Source: a virus. Taken from it: DNA of 27,787 nt. Every line of letters begins with the position of its first letter. Positions within the stretch are counted from its first letter, which is position 1. Positions 1 to 5,016 of the stretch are shown one piece after another. Below the pieces are notes generated by a model, which was given only the letters and a program-made list of their open reading frames with translations, was not told where the DNA came from and ran no database searches. Location: IMG/VR virus record IMGVR_UViG_3300025120_000414, positions 1-27,787 of that record. One strand, written 5' to 3'. Position numbers and translations under genes: made by a program.

Positions 1-64
1 GGTGATTTGTAACACCGTCCAATAAGGTTGGCTTTGTTTATCCCTTCTATCCACGCTTTCGCGC

Positions 65-232
65 TCAGTGGTTCAGGTATAACTTAGCTGACCTACCTGA
101 TTTAGTGGTCAGTACCATTGTAGCGATGGGTGGAATCGAACCACCATCAGCCCTCATGCTCATTGCCATAAGTCCGTGGTCATCACGCCGTCGCAATACA
201 AAAAAGAAATAACCTACCGAGCGTTCTGACAT
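65..232 (-). CDS. small hypothetical protein (55 aa), uncertain
   Basis: An open frame of 55 codons starts with ATG and ends in TGA on the minus strand, downstream of the 130-aa gene ending at 319. The protein has an aromatic stretch (GYFFFV) near residues 7-12, then Arg/Asp and Met-rich segments. I do not recognise it. Its middle (ADGGSIPPIA) is what a tRNA T-arm gives when translated, and a tRNA-like segment overlaps it, so the frame could be a by-product of an RNA gene. It lacks the ATGA coupling that links most leftward genes. Either the ORF or the RNA reading may be wrong. Confidence 0.35.
   Translation of the reverse strand: MSERSVGYFFFVLRRRDDHGLMAMSMRADGGSIPPIATMVLTTKSGRSAKLYLNH
73..112. 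repeat. inverted repeats near left edge
   Basis: TCAGGTA (73-79) and TACCTGA (94-100) form a perfect 7-bp inverted repeat with a 14-nt loop. CTGACC (88-93) and GGTCAG (107-112) form a competing stem. The neighbouring 45-72 segment also holds a short stem closed by a GAAA tetraloop when read on the minus strand. Together they suggest a structured transcript, possibly the end of the leftward operon, but no U-tract terminator follows. Confidence 0.35.
122..197 (-). other. tRNA-like segment, probably degenerate
   Basis: Read on the minus strand, this 76-nt stretch contains a perfect T-arm (GGTGG, loop TTCGATT, CCACC) followed by CATCGCT and A. A 7-mer at the right distance upstream (TGCGACG) pairs with CATCGCT at five of seven positions. 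I could not fold a normal D-arm or an anticodon loop with U33, so it does not qualify as a working tRNA by eye. It may be a decayed tRNA, a tRNA mimic or chance within the overlapping 55-codon frame. Confidence 0.3.
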
Positions 233-318
233 CCCCTGCCTGCAAGCAATAGGAGCGTACTAAGCCTTTCGAACGGTTATTCCTCTGGTTTCGCCTAACT
301 CACACTCATTGGGATTCG

Positions 319-711
319 TTATGACAGGTATTCAGTAATCCCGTCTTGGTCATTCTCGATGCGTTGCTCTTGCAAGTCGTTGGCATCCCGCAACTTATTT
401 GCAAACCACAGCTTGAACTCCATCATATCATCACCATGACAACCCCATGAGCCATTCTTGATGACGCTTCTGCGGTGTCCGTTTTGATCGTACATAACGA
501 GGAAGGCATATATGTATGGACTGAGTCTTGCGTGTCCCTCTTCGACTCGATACTCGATAGCTATCTTGACTACCTTTCTCCCGAACTCATTGCGTCCTGG
601 GATTAGTGTGCTTGTGAGTATGGACTTGTGGTTATCGGGGTTGATTCCGACTACTTCCAGTCTGTCCCATGCATCCAGCAAGTGGGTCAATTTAAGGTGT
701 GTACATTTCAT
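319..711 (-). CDS. hypothetical early protein (130 aa)
   Basis: I do not recognise this soluble, mildly acidic 130-aa protein. An in-frame extension reaches 777 but runs through the promoter and the leader element, so I place the start at 711, 3 nt after the shared leader motif. The protein has a mixed N-terminal half, a central segment with several hydrophobic and aromatic residues (YIYAFLVMY, about 81-89) and a charged C-terminus rich in Asp, Glu and Gln. It has its own strong promoter at 747-777 and so starts a transcription unit separate from the gene cluster at 810-2077. Unlike some other leftward genes it uses several AGA arginine codons. Confidence 0.75.
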   Translation of the reverse strand: MKCTHLKLTHLLDAWDRLEVVGINPDNHKSILTSTLIPGRNEFGRKVVKIAIEYRVEEGHARLSPYIYAFLVMYDQNGHRRSVIKNGSWGCHGDDMMEFKLWFANKLRDANDLQEQRIENDQDGITEYLS

Positions 712-714
712 GTA

Positions 715-728
715 ATTGAGATTTTGAT
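715..728 (-). promoter_or_regulatory. shared 14-nt leader element, copy 1
   Basis: On the minus strand the sequence is ATCAAAATCTCAAT, ending 3 nt before the ATG at 711. The same 14 bases occur at the same spacing before three other leftward genes. The element lies downstream of the promoter, so it is part of the 5' leader and probably acts in translation or mRNA control. It is not a Shine-Dalgarno sequence. Confidence 0.75.
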
Positions 729-746
729 TAGTGCCGATTGGCTTTG

Positions 747-777
747 CAAATATACAACATTTAAACCCTGTTGTCAA
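747..777 (-). promoter_or_regulatory. Bacteroidota-type promoter (TTG-N20-TATATTTG)
   Basis: On the minus strand, TTG (777-775) is followed by a 20-nt spacer and TATATTTG (754-747). This matches the -33/-7 promoter of Bacteroidota. The predicted start lies around 742, giving a leader of about 30 nt that contains the shared leader element of the 130-aa gene. The 3' end of the spacer, AATGTTG, is also found in the promoter at 2108-2138. Confidence 0.8.
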
Positions 778-787
778 GTTTTTTTTC

Positions 788-802
788 TAAGTCTCTGACT
801 TA
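788..802 (-). terminator. candidate hairpin between two leftward units
   Basis: TAAGTC/GACTTA is a perfect 6-bp stem with a 3-nt loop, between the stop codon at 810 and the next promoter at 777. Its position suits termination of the 810-2077 gene cluster. On the minus strand it is followed by an A-run, not a T-run, so it is not a classical intrinsic terminator. Confidence 0.35.
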
Positions 803-809
803 CAATGTT

Positions 810-992
810 TTAGAATGGCAATTCCTCTGCCGTTAGTAGGAATTCGTATCGCGCTTTGTCTAGGTAAGCACAGGCATCTACATCTCTGCCTTGCGCCCAC
901 ACTGCCAGACCTGTCTTTGCGTAGTGTACGCATCGCTCGCTCCTGATCGCTTCACCCTTGCGAATCATAATTTCAAATGTACTTCGTGTCAT
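810..992 (-). CDS. small hypothetical protein (60 aa)
   Basis: Last gene of a chain of overlapping leftward genes. Its ATG overlaps the TGA of the 38-aa gene upstream in an ATGA arrangement, which supports the start at 992 and indicates translational coupling. The 60-aa protein is mixed alpha-helical in appearance, with a basic N-terminal third (RKGEAIRSER) and an acidic C-terminus. I recognise no domain. A hairpin and then a new promoter follow its stop codon, so it probably ends the operon. Confidence 0.6.
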   Translation of the reverse strand: MTRSTFEIMIRKGEAIRSERCVHYAKTGLAVWAQGRDVDACAYLDKARYEFLLTAEELPF

Positions 993-1105
993 AATTTCTC
1001 GTCTTGGTATTTGTCATGCTGTTCGTCCGCCTGTTCATAGTAATCGCGCTCCTCGCATTCGTCATCTGACGGGTAGTCGTACCCTTCTTTCCATAAGTTA
1101 CTCAT
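989..1105 (-). CDS. small acidic protein (38 aa)
   Basis: A 38-codon frame that overlaps both neighbours. Its ATG at 1105 lies within the 3' end of the 36-aa gene (stop at 1098-1100) and its TGA overlaps the next ATG at 992. The protein is strongly acidic and rich in Tyr, Asp and Glu (for example DDECEERDYYEQADEQ), with no Leu-rich core. Small acidic early proteins in phages often bind host proteins or mimic DNA, but nothing here shows that directly. The tight coupling on both sides is the main reason to accept it. Confidence 0.55.
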   Translation of the reverse strand: MSNLWKEGYDYPSDDECEERDYYEQADEQHDKYQDEKL

Positions 1106-1208
1106 AGCTTCCAGTTGATTCCATGTATTCGTCGATCAGCGCGGACTCGAATCCGCCCACTGTCTTAGGCCGCTCGTACAGCGCGTCAATGTGTTGTTGT
1201 GTTTTCAT
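1098..1208 (-). CDS. small hypothetical protein (36 aa)
   Basis: A 36-codon frame whose ATG at 1208 overlaps the TGA of the 86-aa gene upstream (ATGA), and whose end overlaps the start of the 38-aa gene by 8 bp. The sequence begins MKTQQHIDALYERP and has a probable second helix (ESALIDEYMEST). I see no known motif. Acceptance rests on the unbroken series of overlaps from 1841 to 810, which would be unlikely if these were chance frames. Confidence 0.55.
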   Translation of the reverse strand: MKTQQHIDALYERPKTVGGFESALIDEYMESTGSYE

Positions 1209-1465
1209 AGGTCAATGATTACGCCCTTCTCTTTGAGGGCTTCGATTATGTGTTCAGGGAGTTCAAAGCATCCGTCATACCCCACGAGGGTAACTGAGCC
1301 GTCTGATTCGAAGTCCACTTCGAGTTCACCATCGGCATAGAAGCGTTCTCCGCCTGTGTCTATGTCGTAGGTTTCGTACCATCCGCCGTGTTCTGGGTCA
1401 ATGCCCACGGTGGTTTCCATCGCCCAGCCTGATACTGTGCTGTTGAATTTGTTGTTGAATTTCAT
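1205..1465 (-). CDS. hypothetical acidic protein (86 aa)
   Basis: A longer in-frame extension exists to 1648, but it overlaps the upstream gene extensively. The start at 1465 is preferred because the ATG follows an A-run and overlaps the TGA of the 23-aa peptide gene. The 86-aa product has an alternating beta-like pattern with many Gly, Asp and Glu residues (GERFYADGELEVDFESDG near 45-62) and a helical C-terminus (PEHIIEALKEKGV). It resembles a small beta-sheet protein. I do not recognise the family. Confidence 0.65.
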   Translation of the reverse strand: MKFNNKFNSTVSGWAMETTVGIDPEHGGWYETYDIDTGGERFYADGELEVDFESDGSVTLVGYDGCFELPEHIIEALKEKGVIIDL

Positions 1466-1533
1466 TTTTTCAGGGATTGAATCGTTACGATTACCGTTCC
1501 CACAGCGTAGGCACAAAGGATTGCTGTGCTCAT
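1462..1533 (-). CDS. putative single-span membrane microprotein (23 aa)
   Basis: A 23-codon frame fills the only gap in the overlapping gene chain. Its ATG overlaps the TGA of the 103-aa gene (ATGA) and its TGA overlaps the ATG of the 86-aa gene (ATGA). The product starts with MST, has a hydrophobic core AILCAYAVGTVIVTI and ends in SLKK, which is the shape of a single membrane helix with a basic cytoplasmic tail. Function is unknown; inner-membrane phage microproteins can act in exclusion or membrane remodelling, but that is only a possibility. Confidence 0.5.
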   Translation of the reverse strand: MSTAILCAYAVGTVIVTIQSLKK

Positions 1534-1841
1534 TTGATTGAAGTTTCGAAGTTTGGGACTCCCAAGGTGTATCCTCGGCGAGTGTCATGTAGCATAAGCA
1601 TAGGTTGGATTTCCACAGGGTCATTGATGCCCCATACATCCTTGTCATCTGTGATGACCCCTTGCTCTTTTAGGTACTCATATGATTGCCCTACGATATC
1701 GCCTATCTGATAGTCGTATGAGAGCCACTTGGCAACGTTGTTACGTTCGTCCTTGATTCTAACCCTAGCACCTTTGGTGTTGGTTGGACTGAAAAACTCG
1801 ATGTGCAGGGCACGGAGTCGGGGGATGTGATGTGTGTTCAT
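1530..1841 (-). CDS. hypothetical early protein (103 aa)
   Basis: The start at 1841 is fixed by the shared leader element 3 nt upstream; the in-frame extension to 1865 would translate that element. The 103-aa protein has a basic, Arg-rich segment (ARVRIKDERNNVAKW, about 24-38), then an acidic segment around DDKDVWGINDPVEI, and no recognised domain. No TAnnTTTG promoter lies directly upstream, so it is probably read from the promoter at 2108-2138 through the 58-aa gene. It heads a run of six genes linked by overlapping stop and start codons. Confidence 0.7.
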   Translation of the reverse strand: MNTHHIPRLRALHIEFFSPTNTKGARVRIKDERNNVAKWLSYDYQIGDIVGQSYEYLKEQGVITDDKDVWGINDPVEIQPMLMLHDTRRGYTLGVPNFETSIK

Positions 1842-1844
1842 GTG

Positions 1845-1858
1845 ATTGAGATTTTGAT
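1845..1858 (-). promoter_or_regulatory. shared 14-nt leader element, copy 2
   Basis: ATCAAAATCTCAAT on the minus strand, 3 nt before the ATG at 1841. This copy has no promoter immediately upstream, which shows that the element is not simply part of the promoter and points to a role at the mRNA level. Confidence 0.75.
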
Positions 1859-1867
1859 TTGACACAG

Positions 1868-1881
1868 ACGCTTCGCAGCGT
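1868..1881 (-). other. short hairpin between two leftward genes
   Basis: ACGCT and AGCGT flank a 4-nt loop, giving a 5-bp GC-rich stem between the stop at 1901 and the leader element at 1845. No T-run follows on the minus strand. It may be a processing or attenuation hairpin that separates the 58-aa gene from the 103-aa gene. Confidence 0.3.
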
Positions 1882-1900
1882 TTCGACCACTCAGGTCTCG

Positions 1901-2077
1901 TCAGTGTGCCTGACCATTAAGTCTGTGGATTTCATCCAGAAGCCACCACCTCTGCTCGTCAGTGAACGCCCCGTACGTCTGAAGCTGACGCCCCTCGAAG
2001 TACTTCACTTTGTCCACGTTCTGCTTGAACATGTGGTAGGCAATCTTGGGTAAGTACCCGTTTTCGTATTTGCTCAT
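1901..2077 (-). CDS. hypothetical early protein (58 aa)
   Basis: First gene after the promoter at 2108-2138. The start at 2077 is set by the shared leader element; an upstream in-frame ATG at 2125 lies inside the promoter. The 58-aa product is basic at its N-terminus and ends in a Trp-rich helix (DEQRWWLLDEIHRLNG). I do not recognise it. Another frame at 1959-2150 covers part of the same DNA but lacks the leader spacing and is taken as a shadow. Confidence 0.65.
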   Translation of the reverse strand: MSKYENGYLPKIAYHMFKQNVDKVKYFEGRQLQTYGAFTDEQRWWLLDEIHRLNGQAH

Positions 2078-2080
2078 GTG

Positions 2081-2094
2081 ATTGAGATTTTGAT
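2081..2094 (-). promoter_or_regulatory. shared 14-nt leader element, copy 3
   Basis: ATCAAAATCTCAAT on the minus strand, 3 nt before the ATG at 2077 and about 14 nt downstream of the -7 box at 2108. It would lie near the 5' end of the transcript. Confidence 0.75.
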
Positions 2095-2107
2095 TTTGAA
2101 GACGATG

Positions 2108-2138
2108 CAAATATACAACATTCAAACACCGAAGTCAA
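2108..2138 (-). promoter_or_regulatory. Bacteroidota-type promoter (TTG-N20-TATATTTG)
   Basis: On the minus strand, TTG (2138-2136) is followed by a 20-nt spacer and TATATTTG (2115-2108). It would drive the 58-aa gene and the overlapping cluster down to 810. The spacer ends in GAATGTTG, much like the promoter at 747-777. Confidence 0.8.
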
Positions 2139-2172
2139 ATTTATTTTCATTTCCTCAGTGTTTACAGGGGCT

Positions 2173-2772
2173 TCAGAGCCATCGATTACGGATGGTCACC
2201 CAGATAACAGCCTGCAACTCGTAAGGTTTGTAACCCATGCTCCGTGCCAGCTTGCAGAAGTGTCCGCTCAGTCGGTCGTATTGCAGAGGGGTCACGCTGG
2301 TTTGTACCTCCTTGGGTGTCTGCGATGTAGTCACGAAGGCACGAAGCATCCACTTGTCAATTGTAACGACAGACTCATCCATCATCCCCACATTGAGGGC
2401 GAAAGCGTGAGTTTTCCTAGCCTTACGGAGCATTTCGATATCTCCACTCAAGATCGCCCACGCCCTGCGCTTGTTGCTCGTATATGTGCATACCTTGACA
2501 GACTCCATGGATTCACCATTCACAAAGGCTTGGATGAGATTGAATGCATCAATCTTATTACGCTCCCACTTGTTGTTTGGCGAGAGTGCGCTGATGACTG
2601 CCGCGGCTACGACCTTGGATATATTGAAAGTTATCGATAGATACTCAGCGAATTCCATGGCAGAAGCATACCATGCTTTGCCCTCTCGTATTTCGTCCTC
2701 CGTCGCACGCCCCGTCCACGATTTAACGTGAGCGGTGACGCGCTTCAGTGGGTATGTGCTTAGGCTATTCAT
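2173..2772 (-). CDS. conserved phage protein, possible HhH-GPD-like fold (199 aa)
   Basis: The 199-aa protein is helix-rich. Its central part, about residues 118-146, reads KTHAFALN...VTIDKWMLRAF. This spacing resembles the Lys-Thr and the catalytic-Asp 'VDxxVxR' segments of helix-hairpin-helix DNA glycosylases, and similar uncharacterised proteins occur in many phages. I saw no [4Fe-4S] Cys cluster and no clear LPGVG hairpin, so enzymatic activity is uncertain. Its ATG overlaps the TGA of the 235-aa gene (ATGA), so both share the promoter at 3520-3550. None of its roughly 14 arginines uses AGA, in contrast to the portal gene. Confidence 0.75.
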   Translation of the reverse strand: MNSLSTYPLKRVTAHVKSWTGRATEDEIREGKAWYASAMEFAEYLSITFNISKVVAAAVISALSPNNKWERNKIDAFNLIQAFVNGESMESVKVCTYTSNKRRAWAILSGDIEMLRKARKTHAFALNVGMMDESVVTIDKWMLRAFVTTSQTPKEVQTSVTPLQYDRLSGHFCKLARSMGYKPYELQAVIWVTIRNRWL

Positions 2773-3476
2773 ACTTCAAAGTTCATTGTGAGTTTCTCAG
2801 CCTCCAGAAGCGTAGCTTCTAATTCAGCACTTGCGGCTTGGATTTTAAAGCGTCGGATGCCTTCCTCGGGTGTCTCGCCAGGTAGGAGGGTGAGCGTCAT
2901 CTGCTCTCGCTTGACTGCCTTGCGCTCCTCAACAGGCACTTCCATTCGAGGCTCTAAGGGTTGCGCTTCCTTGCCAGTGACAGCGTGAACAACCTTCGTT
3001 TTCTTGACCTTACCAACCTTGTTGGCAGTTGCAGTCCGTGCTTGTGCTTGCTCAAGCCCAGCCTCGCTGGAACGTTTGGGTCGCTTGACAGCCTTGGAAG
3101 CCTTTACAGGCTTTTTCTTGCGCTTTGGCTTGTTCGTAGGCTCAGGGTCTGGTACGTCATGGAAAAGGATAAGAGCAACCAATTGCTTTTTGGTCATTTT
3201 CAGAAGCCTAGCTTCGTCAGTCATCGCAGGCTTGACTGCCTTGGGTGCCTTAGTGGGATGGTCTGGTAGCGAGTCCCAACCAGTCTTAGCCTTAGGTTCA
3301 GGCTGAGAGTCCCAAAACTGCTCAGAGTGAATGTCACCCTTTATGGGCTTACGCTTGGACTTGGGTGTCGTAGCGACACGCTCTGAAGCGTATCGAGCCT
3401 TGTTAGCGGCTTTCCGTTCAGCCTTCGTAAACTTGCGCCCCGTCTCAGGGCAGTGGGTTGGTGTGTATGTTAACAT
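2769..3476 (-). CDS. Lys-rich basic hypothetical protein (235 aa)
   Basis: The first gene of the leftward module. The start at 3476 is set by the shared leader element and promoter; the longer frame to 3533 covers both. The 235-aa protein is highly basic and of low complexity. It has an N-terminal basic segment (ETGRKFTKAERKAANKAR), a probable folded patch around residues 85-104 (TDEARLLKMTKKQLVALILF), a Lys/Pro/Ala linker and a C-terminal helix rich in Glu, Ala and Leu. It looks like a DNA- or RNA-binding or scaffold-like protein with disordered linkers. I recognise no family. It is translationally coupled to the HhH-like gene. Confidence 0.75.
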   Translation of the reverse strand: MLTYTPTHCPETGRKFTKAERKAANKARYASERVATTPKSKRKPIKGDIHSEQFWDSQPEPKAKTGWDSLPDHPTKAPKAVKPAMTDEARLLKMTKKQLVALILFHDVPDPEPTNKPKRKKKPVKASKAVKRPKRSSEAGLEQAQARTATANKVGKVKKTKVVHAVTGKEAQPLEPRMEVPVEERKAVKREQMTLTLLPGETPEEGIRRFKIQAASAELEATLLEAEKLTMNFEV

Positions 3477-3479
3477 ACT

Positions 3480-3493
3480 ATTGAGATTTTGAT
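3480..3493 (-). promoter_or_regulatory. shared 14-nt leader element, copy 4
   Basis: ATCAAAATCTCAAT on the minus strand, 3 nt before the ATG at 3476. The three bases between element and ATG are AGT here but CAC or TAC in the other copies, so the 14-mer itself is the conserved unit. Confidence 0.75.
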
Positions 3494-3519
3494 GAACCGA
3501 CAGCGGTGGCGATTCGGGG

Positions 3520-3550
3520 CAAAGGTATGTCATTCAAGCACCTTTGTCAA
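3520..3550 (-). promoter_or_regulatory. Bacteroidota-type promoter (TTG-N20-TACCTTTG)
   Basis: On the minus strand, TTG (3550-3548) is followed by a 20-nt spacer and TACCTTTG (3527-3520). It is the outermost promoter of the leftward module. The spacer contains CTTGAATG, similar to the other two leftward promoters. Confidence 0.8.
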
Positions 3551-3677
3551 GTGCTGAGGTGAAAGTTTTTTCGAAAGCCCAGCAAATACAGGGGTTTCAG
3601 AGGCAAAGTTTTTTTGGGTCGCCTTGTGTGCGTGCCTGCATCATGACGCACCATGAGGGGTCACGTGAGGGTCATCT

Positions 3678-3952
3678 GGGGGTGTGCGGATTGCATGGCT
3701 GTGTGCCTGCGTGTACGTGTATATGTGAGCGTGCATATAGTCGTGGGTGGGATTGTCACAGTCTCTTTCTCAGAGGTTTAGCGTCCCTAACTTCAACTTT
3801 TGCTTGAGCCATATGCTGTCAATATCCTGCTTCTCAGCTAGTTACGGCATACAAAAAGCTCAAATGTGTGCGCGTTATGCGGGTGTATTGTAGGGGGGTG
3901 GGTTGCATGATGTGTTTTGGGTGCGCTTGCGTAGCGTGTACATGTATATATA
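3678..3952. repeat. degenerate duplicated module in intergenic region
   Basis: Copy 1 is near 3678-3728 and copy 2 near 3894-3952. Both contain GG(A/G)TTGCATG followed, after a GT-rich spacer, by GCGTGTACRTGTATATRT (3709-3726 and 3934-3951; 16 of 18 bases match). The spacer differs by several bases. The copies could be binding sites for a phage replication or transcription protein. Confidence 0.5.
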
Positions 3953-4010
3953 ATCCCCTAGATCTGTATTACTGACCTTTTTAACCCTTGTTTTAGAAAT
4001 CTTTTTTTAC

Positions 4011-4031
4011 AAAAAAATACCTTAATAAGGT
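4011..4031 (-). terminator. candidate intrinsic terminator
   Basis: On the minus strand, ACCTT-ATT-AAGGT is followed after one base by a run of seven T. The shape is that of a rho-independent terminator, although the stem is short and AT-rich. It could stop leftward readthrough from the rightward module before it reaches the intergenic repeats. Confidence 0.35.
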
Positions 4032-4086
4032 TTATTAGGCTGTATATTAGTCAATTAGGGTAGCTTACATAAACTGCTTTATAGAC

Positions 4087-4117
4087 TTGACTTTGTAAGA
4101 AAAAAGTTGTAACTTCG
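4087..4117 (+). promoter_or_regulatory. rightward promoter (TTG-N20-TAACTTCG)
   Basis: TTG (4087-4089), a 20-nt spacer and TAACTTCG (4110-4117), one base from the TAnnTTTG consensus. It points into the rightward module and would give a leader of about 150 nt before the gene at 4273. That leader carries a 14-nt direct repeat with one mismatch (AAACCTAnGAAGCT at 4136-4149 and 4155-4168) and an 8-codon frame starting at 4185. Confidence 0.6.
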
Positions 4118-4260
4118 CCAAAGCTCTCTAGCGATAAACCTAAGAAGCTGTTTTAAACCTACGAAGCTATCTTTAGGATTACTTATGAAAGTAATAAATC
4201 AGAAGCTCTGAAGCGTCAATCAAACTAATTAAGTTGTAAAGGCGCAAAAACTGTCTTCAT

Positions 4261-4269
4261 TATATTTGC
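4261..4269 (+). promoter_or_regulatory. -7-like box TATATTTGC next to a start codon
   Basis: TATATTTGC ends only 3 nt before the ATG at 4273. No TTG lies at the 20-21 nt spacing; the nearest is 24 nt upstream of the box. If used, the transcript would begin at or within a base or two of the start codon. Confidence 0.5.
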
Positions 4270-4272
4270 AGT

Positions 4273-4500
4273 ATGAGAGTTAAGAAGCGTAACTACAAAG
4301 AGGAGTACAAGAAGTTTGGATCTGGCGGCAGAGCAAAGAAGAAACGGGCTGAGCTAAACCAGTACAACCGAGAGAAAGGAACCTATGGGAATGGGGACAG
4401 CCTTGATGCATCTCATAAGGGTGGGAAGATCGTAGGTTTTGAGGCAGAGGGTAAGAATCGTGGTAGGCGAGAGAAGTCCCGACTCAAGAAAAAGAAATAA
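4273..4500 (+). CDS. small basic phage protein, HNH-like relic family (75 aa)
   Basis: A 75-aa, very basic protein that begins MRVKKRNYKEEY and ends in KSRLKKKK. The central pattern of basic helix, GNGD-x-x-D-x-x-H (about 41-49) and a C-terminal Asn-Arg-Gly-Arg segment resembles a widespread marine-phage family of small 'GDG..DH' proteins that look like reduced HNH folds. The full set of HNH metal ligands is not visible, so it may bind nucleic acid without cutting. It is the first rightward gene, directly behind a TATATTTGC box. Role in the virion or in packaging is a guess. Confidence 0.7.
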   Translation: MRVKKRNYKEEYKKFGSGGRAKKKRAELNQYNREKGTYGNGDSLDASHKGGKIVGFEAEGKNRGRREKSRLKKKK

Positions 4501-4502
4501 CT

Positions 4503-4511
4503 TATATTTGC
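4503..4511 (+). promoter_or_regulatory. -7-like box TATATTTGC next to a start codon
   Basis: TATATTTGC ends 3 nt before the ATG at 4515 and overlaps the gap after the previous stop codon (4498-4500). No -33 TTG is visible at the usual distance. The arrangement repeats that at 4261. Confidence 0.5.
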
Positions 4512-4514
4512 GGT

Positions 4515-5012
4515 ATGGCCGTACTCACTGTAACGATTAAAGAAGAGCTCACGCTAAACGGATCAAACCGTGGTAGCGAGAACATAACCTCTATAGCAAG
4601 CGTAACTCAATCATTCAACAGAATTGTAACATTACCAGCTAATGGTGGGTCTGGAAATACACAGACTACCGTTGCTGTATTTAAAGATACTGTAGATACG
4701 GATATTAGGACTGGAATTAACGGCGCCATTGACGATGGAGACGCTAAGTATATAAGGGTTACTAATTTGGATGCTGATAATAGCGTTACTCTTTCTCTTC
4801 AGATAGCCGCTTCAGGTACAGACTCAGCTGGTGATTCGGCAAGTGTATTACTCGCTCCTGGTAAGAGCTTTATCTTGGGTGGTTCTGCGGATGCAATCGC
4901 AGTTGATGACGACGCAGCCACACCGATTACTACTTTAGTTCACTTAGAGAGTATCTTGGCAGTTAACGCTACCAACGACACAACACAATTAGAAGTATTT
5001 ATAGCAAGTTAA
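4515..5012 (+). CDS. probable virion beta-rich protein (165 aa)
   Basis: A 165-aa acidic protein made of alternating polar and hydrophobic stretches rich in Thr, Ser, Ala and Asp, without Cys, as expected for a beta-sandwich virion protein. The segment KYIRVTNLDADNSVTLSLQI (about 78-97) and the later LLAPGKSFIL (about 112-121) parallel the 'YIxxKNL...' and 'xxAGDFxFLP' segments of the two proteins encoded at 24647 and 25069, so all three may be distant paralogs. A decoration or minor head role is plausible but not shown. A TATATTTGC box abuts its start. Confidence 0.65.
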   Translation: MAVLTVTIKEELTLNGSNRGSENITSIASVTQSFNRIVTLPANGGSGNTQTTVAVFKDTVDTDIRTGINGAIDDGDAKYIRVTNLDADNSVTLSLQIAASGTDSAGDSASVLLAPGKSFILGGSADAIAVDDDAATPITTLVHLESILAVNATNDTTQLEVFIAS

Positions 5013-5016
5013 TATC

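Larger units (their letters stand above)
3551..4272. other. non-coding divergent intergenic region
   Basis: About 720 bp lie between the leftward promoter at 3550 and the first rightward gene at 4273, with no convincing gene. The left half (about 3620-3950) is GT-rich on the plus strand with long alternating purine/pyrimidine tracts, a TCACGTGA palindrome at 3661-3668 and a near-palindrome at 3638-3651. The right half (3955-4110) turns AT-rich with T- and A-runs. This GT-rich to AT-rich switch at the point of divergent transcription is typical of replication-origin or regulatory regions in phages, but I find no DnaA-box series. Two ~50-bp segments inside it are degenerate copies of each other. 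Confidence 0.55.

Noticed and set aside
122-197. Calling the left-edge segment a functional tRNA
   Set aside because: The T-arm is perfect but no normal D-arm or anticodon loop with U33 can be folded by eye, so it is listed only as a tRNA-like element.
2158-2640. 160-codon rightward frame opposite the HhH-like gene
   Set aside because: It is antisense to a well-supported gene with overlaps and a promoter, and shows no motif.
3544-3807. 87-codon rightward frame rich in Cys and His
   Set aside because: It has a TTG start inside the leftward promoter, and its composition reflects the GT-rich alternating DNA below it. No domain and no credible start signal.
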